Shown piece by piece: positions 62,301 through 64,000 of a stretch of 64,000 nt of DNA. The position numbers and the translations under genes are program-made. The notes beneath the pieces were generated by a model. The model searched no databases and had not been told where the DNA came from. It saw only the letters and a program-made list of their open reading frames with translations. Within the stretch, counting starts at the first letter, position 1. Each line of letters starts with the position of its first letter. The DNA is from Anniella stebbinsi (Eukaryota > Chordata > Lepidosauria > Squamata > Anniellidae), in NCBI GenBank assembly GCA_029215795.1, contig JARDYH010000004.1, positions 32,740,001 through 32,804,000 on the forward strand, written 5' to 3'.

Positions 62301-63544
62301 TGGAAGATGAGGTTTTCTTTAAAGCCTCAGGTTGCTGCCTTTCCTAGATTCTATTTCTTCTCTGTGCCAATGCGTGTTGAGGAATCAACTGTGGATTTGT
62401 ACACTGGAGGCTGGAATTCAAACCCAACCTCAACTATGAACTATCCATTTTGTTTGTTTATAAAAGCACTTCTAGACCAACATCTGGGACATTCAGCTCA
62501 TCTGTATATTTTGGCCATTAAAGCATCCAACCTCACTTTCTTGCAGTTTCCCAAAACTTCCAGAACACGGAGACACATCACTCTCAGCTGCATTTTCCAT
62601 CCCCTCTTCCATTTACATCCTGCTGTATAAGTCCCCACGGGAGCAGTGGTGCCACAGCAGGGTTTGTTATTGACACCACACATTGCTAGCCCCATGTGTG
62701 CATTGACTATGCAGCATTGTCATTTCCATACTGCCTTGTCCCACTTTCCTTGTATTTGCATACAAACACCTTTGCAACTTCTCAGGTGACCTATTTTCCA
62801 TCCAGTTATTTCCCCCCAAGCTTTGTTTACGAACTTGGTTCTCTTAACATTTCCCCCATTCCTTCAGCCCCTCCCTTGTAACAGATATATCAGTTTGTTC
62901 ATTCCTCTCTGCCCATCCATAGGCTTATTTTACACACTGTTTCCTTCTGATTTGGGGAGTTCTAAGAAAACTGGCTCTCATATTCCTACCCAGTGCCCAA
63001 GCCAACTCATTCATCCATGTGTTTTTTAAATAATGTTTTGGCATCCGCTGTGGATTCTGTTTAAAACACCTTCAAGTGGCTCTAGGTGAGATTCCCATAT
63101 CCAATGCACTATTCCCTTATTTCCAAGGCTGTATTTTATGTCCTAGCTTAGGATCAGTTCATGCATGTGAACAGAGCCTTGGAATCTGAGCTAACCTTTC
63201 AAATTCTCTTTGAAATTCACAATAAGAAGGAAAAAAGAGATTAATAAAAAAATTCTCCACTGCATATTTTGATGGCAAATATTTTCCATATATTCTCTGG
63301 GTTTGCAAATATTCACTATCTAGCGTTAGTACTTTTAATCCAAAAATTTTGCTGTAGGGGACATTTAATTGTATTTGACAGCCTGAATGCAATAAGAATC
63401 ATTGATAACTTTTCAGAGTTGGACCCTTCTGCCTGATCATGTTCTCTGGCCTGGATTTTCTGAGCATCAGGTGCTGATGTTTAGGAAGTCCTCATTTTGA
63501 TGTTCTCACAATGCCATAAAGCAAGGCTATGCAATATTAATAAT
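62301..63544. other. No recognisable feature
   Basis: C/T-biased unique DNA. A 107-codon frame at 62307-62630 has no recognised motif. Confidence 0.4.
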
Positions 63545-63717
63545 AAATTTATATATTTATTACCTGCCTCTCCCTCCGGATCGAAGCGGGGAACAGCATC
63601 ATACAGATAATATAAAATACATAAAACTGATTAAAAGCATATAAAATTAATACATTATTAAGATCAATCGAGTCTTAAAATTTGACTGGGTAGGCCTGCC
63701 AGAAGAGATCAGTCTTT
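63545..63717 (-). mobile_element. L2 LINE 3' end, same family as 34553-35735
   Basis: TTATTACCTGCCTCTCCCTC, CGGATCGAAGCGGGGAACAG, AACTGATTAAAAGCATATAA, TGGGTAGGCCTGCCAGAAGA, GATCAGTCTTTATA: nearly collinear with 34557-34730. It ends abruptly at the next repeat. Confidence 0.85.
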
Positions 63718-63795
63718 ATAAGAACATAAGAGCTCTGCTGGATCATACCAAAGGCTAATCCAGTTCAGCATCCTGTTTCCTCAATGTCCAACCCT
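63718..63795. repeat. Interspersed repeat (AGAACATAAGAGCTC type) joined to the L2
   Basis: AGAACATAAGAGCTCTGCTG, GATCATACCAAAGGCTAATC, CAGTTCAGCATCCTGTTTCC. Third copy of the repeat at 37101 and 43007; it abuts the truncated L2 at CTTTATA. Confidence 0.65.
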
Positions 63796-64000
63796 ATTGA
63801 TTTGTCTAATACGTCATCTAACTTGGTAGCCATCACTGTATCTTGTGACAGTAAACTCCTTAAATTAACTAGGTACAGCATTGTGGGAATTCAAAAATGG
63901 TGGGCAGATCATGGGATCTTGCCACATTGTGGTGGTACTGCTGCCATCTGCTGCTGGCCACTACTGCTGCTGGTAAACCCATTGGGTGGGTGAGGGAAAA
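63796..64000. other. No recognisable feature
   Basis: Unique-looking to the window edge. Confidence 0.35.

Overview
This window looks like repeat-dense intergenic or intronic DNA from a squamate reptile (lizard or snake). The diagnostic signs are three Sauria-type tRNA-derived SINEs, a second SINE whose head resembles tRNA-Ala(TGC), 5'-truncated L2-clade LINEs, long microsatellites and very many short palindromic DNA transposons. I see no host protein-coding gene, rRNA or functional tRNA gene. No reading frame resembles a known host protein, and the only recognisable coding sequence is decayed L2 reverse transcriptase and C-terminal domain. I cannot name the species.

Layout. 0-8.5 kb: largely single-copy AT-rich DNA with a hAT-type end at the left edge, one palindromic MITE, an L2 tail and a Sauria SINE. 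8.6-11.3 kb: two stacks of nested DNA transposons. 11.6-17.7 kb: L2 tails, a chimeric GC-rich transposon block, a 0.9 kb inverted-repeat element and more MITEs. 18.7-25.4 kb: GC-richer DNA with hairpins and Harbinger-like MITEs, two of them inserted into older repeats. 25.4-34.5 kb: mostly unique DNA, including stretches that could be conserved noncoding elements. 34.5-35.7 kb: the best preserved L2 copy (minus strand). 38.6-46.8 kb: a long hAT remnant holding a possible LTR, SINEs and MITEs. 46.9-50.2 kb: an L2 split by a multi-palindrome element that is itself split by a GC-rich hAT element. 51.9-52.5 kb: another L2 3' end. 52.5-64 kb: tandem duplications, microsatellites, and a cluster of three palindromic MITEs (one inside a SINE) at 59.3-60.7 kb.

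The most distinctive content is one family of about 320-bp palindromic elements with TAGGGTGACC-like ends. Ten copies and one internal fragment lie in 64 kb. Each has four inverted arms, and several have clean 8-bp target-site duplications, which points to a non-autonomous hAT family. A second group, with ends like GGGCATGTCTACACC or GGCTGCATTCGGACAAC, shows 3-bp duplications and is more like PIF/Harbinger. Nesting gives a relative order of activity: L2 and SINEs first, then hAT and Harbinger-like MITEs.

All family names rest on reading terminal motifs, duplications and protein motifs by eye. No database search was possible.
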